Origin: Adhaeribacter aquaticus DSM 16391
Lineage (GTDB): Bacteria; Bacteroidota; Bacteroidia; Cytophagales; Hymenobacteraceae
Length of the DNA stretch: 64,000 bases
Reading direction: 5' to 3'
NCBI RefSeq assembly: GCF_000473365.1
Contig: NZ_KI421517.1
Location: forward strand, 1-64,000
The notes below the pieces were generated by a model, which saw only the letters and a list, made by a program, of their open reading frames with translations, was not told where the DNA came from and ran no database searches. This document shows, in pieces, positions 15,244-26,526 of the stretch. How positions within the stretch are numbered: the first letter of the stretch is position 1; the number at the start of each line of letters is the position of its first letter. The position numbers and the translations under genes were made by a program.

Positions 15244-15912
15244 CTAATGAAACCTATAGTTAAAGCCCATATTTAAAGTAGACTTCTGATTCTTAAAGCC
15301 ACTAGTCAAATTCTTGTTCAACAGTAACATTTCTCCGAAAATATTAAACCGGTTGCCAAGCTTGTAATTTGCACCTAATCCTAAAGACAAATACATATTT
15401 AAAGCTGCACTTTCATCCAAACTCCGATAAGTTACTATTTCATTTACCGAAGACGTATGGTTAACCCTGGTTTTGCCAAAAGCTGCCGTTAACGAACTAG
15501 TACCGTAAAACTGGAGGCGTTGTCCCAGATTTAAAAAATTATATCGGAAGGAAACCGGAACAATAAACCCTCTGGTTTTTATGGTATCGTAACTTCCTTC
15601 TATAGAACCAGCGTTATTGTATTCGCTTCCGGTTTGCCAGTTCTCATGTGCATAAGCTGCCCCAATTTGTACACTGGTATTTTTACTCAGCATATACCCG
15701 ACATGAATGCCCGGGTAGGTAATATAATTTGGATTAAACCTACTAGTTGCCGGATTACTATTTCGGGGCGCTAAGGAATATTGCGTATTGGTATAATTTA
15801 CGCCTATATAAAATTTCCGGGGCTGATTAATAGTTGTTCCCTTTTCCTGAGCAAATGCTGAAAATGAACCATAAAGTATAAAGAACAAGACAAAGGGAAG
15901 TGATAATTTCAT
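15244..15912 (-). CDS. Outer-membrane beta-barrel protein, 222 aa
   Basis: A signal peptide (MKLSLPFVLFFILYGSFSAFA) precedes a chain of alternating hydrophobic strands such as PGIHVGYMLSKNTSVQIGAAY, cut short here, and YLSLGLGANYKLGNRFN. It ends in STLNMGFNYRFH, whose aromatic C-terminal strand suits BAM-dependent insertion. The length and strand pattern fit an 8- to 10-stranded porin-like OMP (PF13568-type). Ligand and function are unknown. Confidence 0.8.
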   Translation of the reverse strand: MKLSLPFVLFFILYGSFSAFAQEKGTTINQPRKFYIGVNYTNTQYSLAPRNSNPATSRFNPNYITYPGIHVGYMLSKNTSVQIGAAYAHENWQTGSEYNNAGSIEGSYDTIKTRGFIVPVSFRYNFLNLGQRLQFYGTSSLTAAFGKTRVNHTSSVNEIVTYRSLDESAALNMYLSLGLGANYKLGNRFNIFGEMLLLNKNLTSGFKNQKSTLNMGFNYRFH

Positions 15913-16172
15913 AGTTAATTTTTAAGATTGCTGTTGTATTCAAAAGTAAGATTAGCTTTGATCCCTTGAGGTTGCTTCGGTCTTAAAATATATTTTAAAT
16001 TATCATAGAGGTCAGCACCTATCGTTGATTTTATAATTAATTGAAAGTTTTAATCTTTTAAGAATTGTATGATGGTAATGCACCACTATTAGGTATTACC
16101 AGGCTTATGCCCGGATAAATTGCCAGTTGGCTATAGTGGATAGATTGCCAATCAGGCTAAACCAAAACCAAT
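15913..16172. other. Gap between OMP gene and icd terminator
   Basis: No gene is seen. The part next to 15912 should hold the promoter of the beta-barrel gene, but I could not identify clear -33/-7 boxes. The remainder is AT-rich spacer. Confidence 0.3.
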
Positions 16173-16210
16173 AAAAAAAGGCTACTGGATAAATTATCAG
16201 TAGCCTTTTT
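16173..16210 (-). terminator. Terminator of icd
   Basis: GGCTACTG (16180-16187) pairs with CAGTAGCC (16198-16205) around a 10-base AT loop, flanked by A7 and T5 tracts. It ends the icd transcript on the minus strand and could work in both directions. Confidence 0.8.
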
Positions 16211-16230
16211 ATTATAATTCAGGTTTTAAA

Positions 16231-18507
<2,277 letters not shown>

Positions 18508-18714
18508 TTAAATTCCTGTTTCGTAAAATAGATACTGCGGTTATTAAACCGGTTGAATATTACCAACTGATTTTAATCGGCAAATATACAAGTCTTTTTA
18601 ATAATGCTAGGTTTAAATTGGGTTTCTTCCTGAATCATTTAACCTGCCTAAAAAAAAGGTTAATACCTGAACAAGAACAAGTATCAACCTAGTAAACTGC
18701 TGTAAAAAAAAGAA

Positions 18715-19854
18715 TTACTGCCGGAGCTTTGCTTGCTTCAGGTCCGACCCATTCCGGATTTCCTCGGATGCCACGGCCACTAATTGGTCTCCCCGATTTA
18801 AGTCGCCATACACTTCAATTTTATCGTCGGCTTCCCTTCCTTTCTGCACATTTACCCATTCGGCTTTATTATTATTTACCCGGATAACAAATATTTTTTC
18901 AGTAGAAACCACCAGGGCCGAGCGCGGTACCACAAACGTACTATCTTTAGAAGGCAGCGGCAGGTGTACTTCTGCATACATACCAGGCATCAACTTCTTA
19001 TCCGGATTAAATACGTCCATTTCCAGGCGTTCGGCACGCAAACGGCTATCCAGGGAACCAGCCATACGCTTTACTTTTGCTTTAAATTCCTGGTTGGGCA
19101 AAGACTTTACAGAAAAATCAACTTCGTCTTCCTGTTTTAGATAACCGGCATAAGCCTCCGGAACCGAAACCACCAACCGTAAGCGTTTCTGATCCTGTAC
19201 TACCAATAATGGTTTGTCCGAACCTTTCCCCGAAGGCCCTACATAGGCTCCCTGGCTAATATTACGGGAAGTGACAACGCCATTGAATGGAGCTCTTATT
19301 TCCAGGTAATTTTTGGTTTGGGCCACTCCCCGGTAAGCAGCCCGGGCCGCCTCCAGTTGGGCGTAATCAGAATTCTTCTTGGCCAGCGCCTGGTCCAGTT
19401 CATTCTGCGAAATGGTGCCCGGTGTTTTACTGGTTTCATAAATGCGGTTATACTGGGCTTTACTGGCCGTATAAATAGCCTCCTGCGATTTTAATCGGGA
19501 TTCTGCCTCAGCTATGCGGGCGTTTAGTTCCGGCGCATCCAAACTGGCCAGTAGCTGTCCTTTTTTTACCTCCGTACCAATATCTACCAGAACCTCCCGA
19601 ACAAAACTGGTTTCTTTGGCATATAAATCTACCTGGTGGAAGGGCAATAATTCACCCGGAACAGATAAAGACGTAGATAATTTTCCTTTTTCTGCTTTAA
19701 TGGTTTCAACGGCCGCATCTTCCATATTTTCAGCTTTTTCTTCGGAGGCAGCATCCGAAGAATTACAGGCTGGCAAAGAAAAAGCTAACAACAACCCGCA
19801 GGATAAACCAGCAAGGCTTTTGTAAATACTATTTTTAAAAAAATTACTTTTCAT
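18715..19854 (-). CDS. RND efflux periplasmic adaptor (membrane-fusion protein), lipoprotein
   Basis: This 379-residue adaptor links the inner-membrane RND pump to the TolC-like channel. It has a lipobox (FSLPAC, Cys30), a lipoyl/barrel-sandwich motif (VREVLVDIGTEVKKGQLLASL), a helical hairpin (about 115-165), the second lipoyl half (IRAPFNGVVTSRNISQGAYV) and beta-barrel and membrane-proximal domains (GMYAEVHLPL onward). Its start overlaps the end of the pump gene by 11 bases, so the two are translationally coupled. Gene order on the minus strand is channel, pump, adaptor. The last position is unusual for the adaptor, which more often comes first. Confidence 0.95.
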   Translation of the reverse strand: MKSNFFKNSIYKSLAGLSCGLLLAFSLPACNSSDAASEEKAENMEDAAVETIKAEKGKLSTSLSVPGELLPFHQVDLYAKETSFVREVLVDIGTEVKKGQLLASLDAPELNARIAEAESRLKSQEAIYTASKAQYNRIYETSKTPGTISQNELDQALAKKNSDYAQLEAARAAYRGVAQTKNYLEIRAPFNGVVTSRNISQGAYVGPSGKGSDKPLLVVQDQKRLRLVVSVPEAYAGYLKQEDEVDFSVKSLPNQEFKAKVKRMAGSLDSRLRAERLEMDVFNPDKKLMPGMYAEVHLPLPSKDSTFVVPRSALVVSTEKIFVIRVNNNKAEWVNVQKGREADDKIEVYGDLNRGDQLVAVASEEIRNGSDLKQAKLRQ

Positions 19855-22800
19855 AAAGAGAAGGAATATAATGCTTACTTTCTTTGTCTTCGGGATCTAA
19901 GGAAACCGATTCGATACTGGCCTTACCCTGAACCCAGGCAAAAACCAAAGGCAACATAAATAAGGCTGCAAAGGTAGAGGCAATCAGCCCACCAATTACA
20001 GCCCGCCCCAATGGTGAAGTCTGATCTCCGCCTTCGCCTAAACCCAGCGCCATCGGAACCATACCGGCCACCATTGCCAAACTTGTCATTAAAATTGGGC
20101 GCAACCGCAAAGCCGCTGCTTCCCTCGCTGATTCCACAGCATCATCATTATGCAAACGCAGTTGCTCAGCATTGGTAATTAACAATACCGAGTTGGCAAT
20201 AGAAACCCCTACCGCCATAATCATTCCCATATAAGACTGCAAATTAAGCGTAGAACCAGTTAGCATAAGCAAGGCTAAAGAACCCAACAAAACAGCAGGT
20301 ACCGTAGATAAAACCACCAGCGACACCTTGAAGGATTGAAAATTAGCTGCCAGCATCAGAAAAATAACCACCACCGCCACTATCAGGCCGGTTTGCAAGC
20401 TATCCAGCATTTCAGTCAGGATTTGGCTTAGTCCTTTTACCTCTATCGATAACCCACGTGGCAATTCACCCAGCGATTTAATCACCTCTTCCACGTCTTC
20501 AGTAGCCGAGCCCAAATCTTTTTTATGCAAATTGGCGGTTACCGATAACATAGGCAATACGCCCAGGTTATCATTTTCTCCATAGGTGGTTTCGCGCTTT
20601 ATTTCTGCTACATCTCCTAAAACCGGCCGGGGCGAATTACTTAGAATCGGAATTTCACTAATGTCATTAATACTGGCCATGTTATATTCCGGTATTTCTA
20701 CCTGAACACTATAGCTGGTATTACTTTTCTCATCTATCCAAACATTTTTTTCGGTGTACCGCGAAGAAGAAGTGGAAGCAATTAAGGAACGGGAAATCTC
20801 GTTCACCCCTACTCCTAACTGCGCCGCTTTAACCCGATCGATGTTAATATTTAAGGTTGGATAATTTATGGGCTGCCCTATTTGAATATCGCGCAGGTAA
20901 GATACTTCCTTAAACTTTGAAATAAGTTTGTGCGCATATTCTTCATTCAGCTTTTTATTTTTACCTATTACTCTTACCTCTATTGGTGTCGGGGAGCCCT
21001 GGCTTAAAATTTTATCAGTTAACTCAATCGGTTCAAAAGATAATTTAAGATCGGGAATCCGGGATTTTACTTTTTTCCGGAATTTTTCCTTCAGGTTATC
21101 CAGGTCCACATGGTAATCTTCTTTCAGGTTTACCTGCAACACGGCTTCCTGCGGCCCGCTCATAAATAAGTAAATGGGGCTGGTAGAAAACTGCCCCGGG
21201 TGCTGGCCCACAAAAGAGGAGGTAATAGCAATATTTTCCTTACCCACCAACTCTTCTAAGATTTGTGTAACCTGTACCAGTTTTAGTTCAGTACGTTCTA
21301 ATCTAAGCCCATCCGGGGCCCGCAGCCTTACCTGAAACTGACCTGCATTTACTTTTGGCAGTACATCCCGCCCAATGGTTATAAATAAGAATGCGGCTAA
21401 GCTAACGGCGCCTACCGTATAGAGAACAACTATGCTCTTCCGGCGGGGCAACATGTTTTCCAAAACAGCTAAAAACCGATTCCGGAACCTTTCAAAACGA
21501 TCCGGTTTTCCATCTTTCCCGTGATGCTTGGTTAATAACACCTTTTTCTGATCCCAGGTATCTTCCACAGCATCGACATTAAGTTGCCCAGCAGCAAGAA
21601 CCTGATCATTGGTAAATTTAATTTTGCCTGATTTAGTAACTACTGCTTGCTCGCCACCTTTCATTAACCAGTTAGCCATAATGGGCACAAAGGTTTGCGC
21701 TAATAAATAGGAGGTAATCATGGAAAAGCCTATTGCCATGGCCAGCGGCAAAAACAGATCGCCCGGAATGCCTTTCATGGTTAAGGCCGGGGCAAAAACG
21801 GCCAGAATACAGAATAAAATCAATAGTTTAGGAAAGGCAATTTCTTTACAGGCATCCCAGATAGCCAGGGCCTTGGGTTTGCCCATATCTAAATGCTGGT
21901 GTATGTTCTCTATTGTTACCGTAGACTCATCTACCAGAATACCAATTGCCAACGAAAGACCACTCAAGGTCATTATATTTATGGTTTGCCCAAGAAGGTG
22001 TAAAAACAACACCCCGGCAATAATGGAAGTAGGTATGGTTAATATAACAATAAAAGCCGCTCTTCTATCCCCCAGGAATAAGAAAACCATCAATCCAGTT
22101 AACACCGCCCCAATAGCACCTTCGGTTATTAAACTTTTTACGGCATTTATTACATAAACCGACTGATCAAATTCATAGGTTAAATTAACATCAGCAGGTA
22201 GGTTAGCCGCAAAACGTGGAATGGCTTTCTTCAACTCTTGTACTACCGTCCAGGTAGAGGCGGTTCCGGACTTAGTAATGGGCATGTACACGGAACGTTT
22301 GCCATTTACCAGGGCATAACTCGTGGTAATATCCGCCGCATCATCAATGGTAGCAATATCGCGCAGGTAAATATTCTGAGCACTACCTTTATATATAGGT
22401 ATGTTCTCAAAATCTTTTACCTTACTAATCATGGTATTGGAAGGTGTCAGGTAATTATAGTCACCTATTCTTACATTTCCGGCCGGCGACGTCTGGTTGT
22501 TTTCCCGTAGGGCCAGCACCACCTGGTCGGGCGTTAAGTTATGAGCCCGTAATAACTGCGGATCAACTTTCACCACTACTGTTCGGGGAGTACCACCAAA
22601 AGGCGCCGGCGAAATAAGTCCGGGAATGGAAGTAAAAGAAGACCGGATATACGTATTCGCTAAGTCCTGCAGCTCTGTATTTGATTTGGTTTTACTACTT
22701 AACACCAACTGACCAATAGGAAGTGTAGAGGCATCAAACCGGACAATAAAAGGCGGCTGCGACCCGGGTGGAAAATTGGATTGCGCCCGGTTGGTAAAAG

Positions 22801-23128
22801 CTGATACCTCTGCCGCTGCCTGAGCCATATTGGTACCTTCATAAAAGGTAAGCTTTAATAAACTAAGCCCTTGTATATTGCGGGCTTCCACAGTTTTTAA
22901 TCCGGAAACATATAAAAGCAGGTTTACATATTGTTTCCCAAAGATACCTTCCATTTGAGTAGGCGAGTACCCTCCAAAAGGATGTGATATGTAAATAACC
23001 GGCAAATCCAGTTGTGGAAAAATATCAATCTTGATGTTACGGACAGCATTTATCCCGAAAAAAAACAACCCCGCTACCAATACCATAACAGTAATTGGCT
23101 TCCTCAGTGCACTCCTAATTAAATCCAT
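19844..23128 (-). CDS. RND multidrug-type efflux pump, HAE1/AcrB family
   Basis: This 1094-residue inner-membrane proton-driven exporter has an N-terminal membrane helix (PITVMVLVAGLFFFGINAV), then a porter domain, a cluster of helices from about residue 335, a second porter half and a final helix cluster. Within TM4 the Asp-bearing GLSLAIGILVDESTVTIENI motif (the proton relay region) is present. LGEGGDQTSPLGRAVIGGL near the C-terminus is also characteristic. It is coupled to the adaptor gene by overlap and follows the TolC gene by 24 bases. Substrates cannot be read from sequence. Related pumps export drugs, detergents or metals, but the length and motifs favour the organic-substrate HAE1 group over the metal group. 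Confidence 0.95.
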   Translation of the reverse strand: MDLIRSALRKPITVMVLVAGLFFFGINAVRNIKIDIFPQLDLPVIYISHPFGGYSPTQMEGIFGKQYVNLLLYVSGLKTVEARNIQGLSLLKLTFYEGTNMAQAAAEVSAFTNRAQSNFPPGSQPPFIVRFDASTLPIGQLVLSSKTKSNTELQDLANTYIRSSFTSIPGLISPAPFGGTPRTVVVKVDPQLLRAHNLTPDQVVLALRENNQTSPAGNVRIGDYNYLTPSNTMISKVKDFENIPIYKGSAQNIYLRDIATIDDAADITTSYALVNGKRSVYMPITKSGTASTWTVVQELKKAIPRFAANLPADVNLTYEFDQSVYVINAVKSLITEGAIGAVLTGLMVFLFLGDRRAAFIVILTIPTSIIAGVLFLHLLGQTINIMTLSGLSLAIGILVDESTVTIENIHQHLDMGKPKALAIWDACKEIAFPKLLILFCILAVFAPALTMKGIPGDLFLPLAMAIGFSMITSYLLAQTFVPIMANWLMKGGEQAVVTKSGKIKFTNDQVLAAGQLNVDAVEDTWDQKKVLLTKHHGKDGKPDRFERFRNRFLAVLENMLPRRKSIVVLYTVGAVSLAAFLFITIGRDVLPKVNAGQFQVRLRAPDGLRLERTELKLVQVTQILEELVGKENIAITSSFVGQHPGQFSTSPIYLFMSGPQEAVLQVNLKEDYHVDLDNLKEKFRKKVKSRIPDLKLSFEPIELTDKILSQGSPTPIEVRVIGKNKKLNEEYAHKLISKFKEVSYLRDIQIGQPINYPTLNINIDRVKAAQLGVGVNEISRSLIASTSSSRYTEKNVWIDEKSNTSYSVQVEIPEYNMASINDISEIPILSNSPRPVLGDVAEIKRETTYGENDNLGVLPMLSVTANLHKKDLGSATEDVEEVIKSLGELPRGLSIEVKGLSQILTEMLDSLQTGLIVAVVVIFLMLAANFQSFKVSLVVLSTVPAVLLGSLALLMLTGSTLNLQSYMGMIMAVGVSIANSVLLITNAEQLRLHNDDAVESAREAAALRLRPILMTSLAMVAGMVPMALGLGEGGDQTSPLGRAVIGGLIASTFAALFMLPLVFAWVQGKASIESVSLDPEDKESKHYIPSLYEK

Positions 23129-23152
23129 ACCGGTACTTCGTAGTTAATAAAC

Positions 23153-24559
23153 TTAAAACTCATTCATAAAAAGGTTGAAATCACCCATCGTTCCTGACTG
23201 ATACAACAAGGCCTGCCACACATTACTGTAGGCAATATCCCGATCTGTTTCCGCCCGGTTTAGCAGATATAAGGCCTGGGTAATTTCAACAATGGTGGCC
23301 AACCCGTTCCGGTATAGCACGCTTTTTTGCATATAAGCGTCCGAAGCTGCTTTTACCTGAATAGGAGCTTCTTTAAAATTTTTGAGCGCGTTTTCAATTT
23401 TATTAACCGCTAAAGCTTGCTGCGCTTTTATTTGCTGATTTACCAACTCATATTCGTGCTGCAGGCCCTGGGAAATGAAAGACTGGGAAGCCACCTGATG
23501 CCGCACCCGTAAGGTGCTGGTCAGGTTCCAGTACATTCCTAACCCAACTAAGTAATTACCCCGTCCCGGCGTAACTCCCTGCCAGTAATTACTATTAATG
23601 TTCGTTGGATTTTGTTCGTTAAAACCATTTCCTATGCCCGAACCACGCCCCTGTATAACACTAAAAAAAGATAAGGTAGGATACTGAAACGTTTTAAAAT
23701 ATTTTGCCTGCTGGTTGCTAAGCTGAATACGGCTTCGGTAATAATTTAAGATGGGATGATTTTCCGGAATTTGACTGGCTTTCACTTCTACGGCATCTGG
23801 TATCCGGGTAATAAATAAGCTATCTAAAGCAAACTTTTGTGCCGGCACCCCCAGCAGGCGCGCCAATTGGTTACTTTGCTCCAGTTCCCGATCCTGCGAA
23901 TTTACCAGGGCAATTTTAGCACTCGAAACCTCGGCATTGGCCAAAGACGAATCAACCCCAGGATTAAGTCCATTCTTTACCCGGGCTACTACTACTGTTC
24001 TAAGGGCCTGGGCCCGATCCAGGTTTCTTTCGAAAGACCGGGTTAATCGTTGCGCTGCCTGTAACAATAAATAAGCGCCTGCCACCCGAACCTGGTGCTG
24101 AAATTGTTCCTGCACCAAATCCTGTTCGTCACGGATTAAGCCTGCTTTAGCTACATTAATGCGTTCGCGTGCCCGGCCAAAATTAAAAAAGTCCCAGTTT
24201 AAGTTTGCCAGATACAAGGACCCAAAGGTACCGTTCCAGTTTTGAGTCGGCAACGGAGGCCCGGATGCAGAAGCCGATAAACCACGGTAGCCATACAAAG
24301 GACCGATTTGTCCGTTTACAGTACCGTAGTTTTGCTGACCCGATAATACAAAATCCGGCAGGTATTCGCTTTGGCTCTGTTTTAAAGCTTCTTTTGAAGC
24401 TTGTACATAACTAGCTTTTGCATTTATGGTTCCGTAATTCTGGAGGGATAGCTGAATGGCTTCTTTCAAAGAAAGTACTTGCTGCTGACCATTCGCTTGA
24501 AAAGTACTTATTAATATTATGGCAAGAATTGCACGAATACGATGGGCTCTAAACATCAA
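23153..24559 (-). CDS. TolC-family outer-membrane efflux channel
   Basis: The 468-residue protein has a signal peptide (ILAIILISTFQANGQ) and the two repeated helical/beta halves of TolC proteins. The first half opens with VLSLKEAIQLSLQNYG, and long amphipathic helices (about 140-240 and 330-430) form the periplasmic tunnel. It should make the outer-membrane exit of the RND pump encoded 24 bases downstream. It is the first gene of the operon, so a promoter is expected in 24560-24848, where I saw no clear box. Confidence 0.93.
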   Translation of the reverse strand: MMFRAHRIRAILAIILISTFQANGQQQVLSLKEAIQLSLQNYGTINAKASYVQASKEALKQSQSEYLPDFVLSGQQNYGTVNGQIGPLYGYRGLSASASGPPLPTQNWNGTFGSLYLANLNWDFFNFGRARERINVAKAGLIRDEQDLVQEQFQHQVRVAGAYLLLQAAQRLTRSFERNLDRAQALRTVVVARVKNGLNPGVDSSLANAEVSSAKIALVNSQDRELEQSNQLARLLGVPAQKFALDSLFITRIPDAVEVKASQIPENHPILNYYRSRIQLSNQQAKYFKTFQYPTLSFFSVIQGRGSGIGNGFNEQNPTNINSNYWQGVTPGRGNYLVGLGMYWNLTSTLRVRHQVASQSFISQGLQHEYELVNQQIKAQQALAVNKIENALKNFKEAPIQVKAASDAYMQKSVLYRNGLATIVEITQALYLLNRAETDRDIAYSNVWQALLYQSGTMGDFNLFMNEF

Positions 24560-24848
24560 ACATCTGCGTAAAAGCTACAGGCTTTTAATCCTGCACCAAA
24601 TAATTATAAATTCCGTACCGCAATTTAATTTAATTTGAAGTGTTTGTAAACAAATATCTTGTTTTTTAAGAAAAAACTAAGAAAAGTCCTACGCCTCTAC
24701 AATTCGTCCTTTTTACTCTTGTATATCTTTTCTCTTTGAGTTCGTAAAATTATTTTGCCTTTCAATTCTTAAAGGTGAATCCAGTCGCTAAACTTCCGGA
24801 TAAACCTACTGGTGTATATACACGTTTAGGCAGGCAAAAGCTTCTTAT

Positions 24849-25523
24849 ATGTACTACCGGCAGCATCCACCAATAGAACCAAGCTTACTGACTGAACTAA
24901 CCCAAAAACAGCAGGAGTTTAGTAAAAAAGTTATTATGCAAAAACCTGATTTTGATTTGAAAATAATTGCGGGTTGTGATTCATCCTTTATCGGGGAAAA
25001 TATTTTATCAGTTTTTGTCTTATTAAGCTTTCCGGATTTGAAAGAACTGGAAATTCAGTACCATTATGCTCCTGTAACCATGCCTTATGTTCCGGGTTTT
25101 TTATCTTTCAGAGAAGCTCCTAATTTATTACTTACTTACGAAAAGCTCCAAATAAAACCTGATTTAATAATGGTTGATGGGCACGGCATTTCCCATCCCC
25201 GCCGATTAGGTATTGCCAGCCATTTAGGCATTCATTTAAATATTCCCACTATGGGATTAGCTAAAGAGGTACTGGCAGGCAAATTTACCATGCCGGATAC
25301 TACCAAAGGTTCGGTTACCCCGGTCATTCATCGGAATGAACATATTGCCAATGCCATTCGAACCAAAGACAATGTTAAACCGGTTTTTGCCTCTCCTGGC
25401 CATTTAATGGATTTAGAAACAGCCACCGAAATTGCTTTCTCCACTACCCTAAAACACAAATTACCTGAACCTACCCGACTAGCTGACCATTATTCTAAAA
25501 CTCTTAAGAAGGAATTTACCTAA
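24849..25523 (+). CDS. nfi: Endonuclease V (deoxyinosine 3'-endonuclease)
   Basis: This 224-residue enzyme nicks DNA one base 3' to deoxyinosine and other deaminated bases. The metal-binding residues are present: Asp44 in IAGCDSSF, Glu89 in FLSFREAP, and Asp110 in LIMVDGHGISHPRRLGIA. PYVPGFLSFRE is the conserved wedge region. Length is normal for the family. It is cytoplasmic, divergent from the efflux operon, and its transcript runs into a long AT-rich gap. Confidence 0.95.
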   Translation: MYYRQHPPIEPSLLTELTQKQQEFSKKVIMQKPDFDLKIIAGCDSSFIGENILSVFVLLSFPDLKELEIQYHYAPVTMPYVPGFLSFREAPNLLLTYEKLQIKPDLIMVDGHGISHPRRLGIASHLGIHLNIPTMGLAKEVLAGKFTMPDTTKGSVTPVIHRNEHIANAIRTKDNVKPVFASPGHLMDLETATEIAFSTTLKHKLPEPTRLADHYSKTLKKEFT

Positions 25524-26526
25524 ACTATAGTAAGATTTACCAGCCAAGAATTAGACAAAAGTTTATTTTAAAGTAGGTTTGCTATAACACTGCCTCTCAT
25601 TCTAATCCTTTTTTATTTTAGGTAATCTAGGCAAAGAAATCAAAAACAAGTAAACCTTTTTCTTTAAAAGAAACTCAATCCATCATATTACCTAATCACC
25701 TATTAATTAGACAATTCGCCTCATAATATTTAAATAATATAGAATATAGGCAATTTTATCAAATTATTGTTTTTATAATTTTCCCAATATTCCACAACCA
25801 TTAAAAATTATTGATAACATAAATTTTTTTACTAATTTTTGCCTTTATTACCTAACTAAATAATAAAATTATTTAAAAAATACTAATATATAGTAAACAT
25901 ATTTCAATTCGAACTTCTATTTTAAAAATTCTATAAAAGCAAATTTAACTTCCTGTAATATTTTACCGTAATGGCTAAGCTAAAATTAAAAAAGGTTGCG
26001 TATTAATTATTTAAGGCCTTTTTTAAAATTTACAGATACATTTATTAGCATGATAACCTCACATTTTTTACTGTACAAAAAGGATCTATACCATTTTATA
26101 GTCTCCTTTTCTGCATGTAGATTAAAAGTTATTAAGGATAAAGTATTATTTTTGCGACACTAAAACAACATTCCAATGGTAATTACCTGATTTACATTAT
26201 TCTGTATTAAACAAACGATTAAAAAAATATATTAATATAACAAAATAAACATTAAACATCACCGTTTATCTCATACAAAAGCAATATAGCCTTTTTAAAT
26301 CCTAAAAGTTTAATAATACTATAGGATAATAAACGCCTTATCTCCTGAAAATAAAGGAGATCAGAAAAGTGCTACCCCAAACTTTTTTTTAGAACCCCAA
26401 AAACAGCAACGTGCTAATAAAGGAATACCTATGTAAATACATCAAAACACGACTATCCCTTTCAGGGACAAGACTTTTTCTTTTTACCCAATGTTTAACT
26501 AAACCTTAATTTTTTTTAATCCTTAT
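25524..26526. other. 1-kb AT-rich region upstream of the SusC gene
   Basis: No gene is seen. TATTTTTG at 26147-26154 is the best -7 box. Used as promoter, it would give the SusC mRNA a leader of about 365 bases. That leader holds a 7-bp hairpin (ATCTCCT at 26340-26346 with AGGAGAT at 26355-26361) and a small one at 26456-26468 (TCCCT/AGGGA). The first 600 bases are extremely A/T-rich and may hold upstream binding sites. Confidence 0.4.
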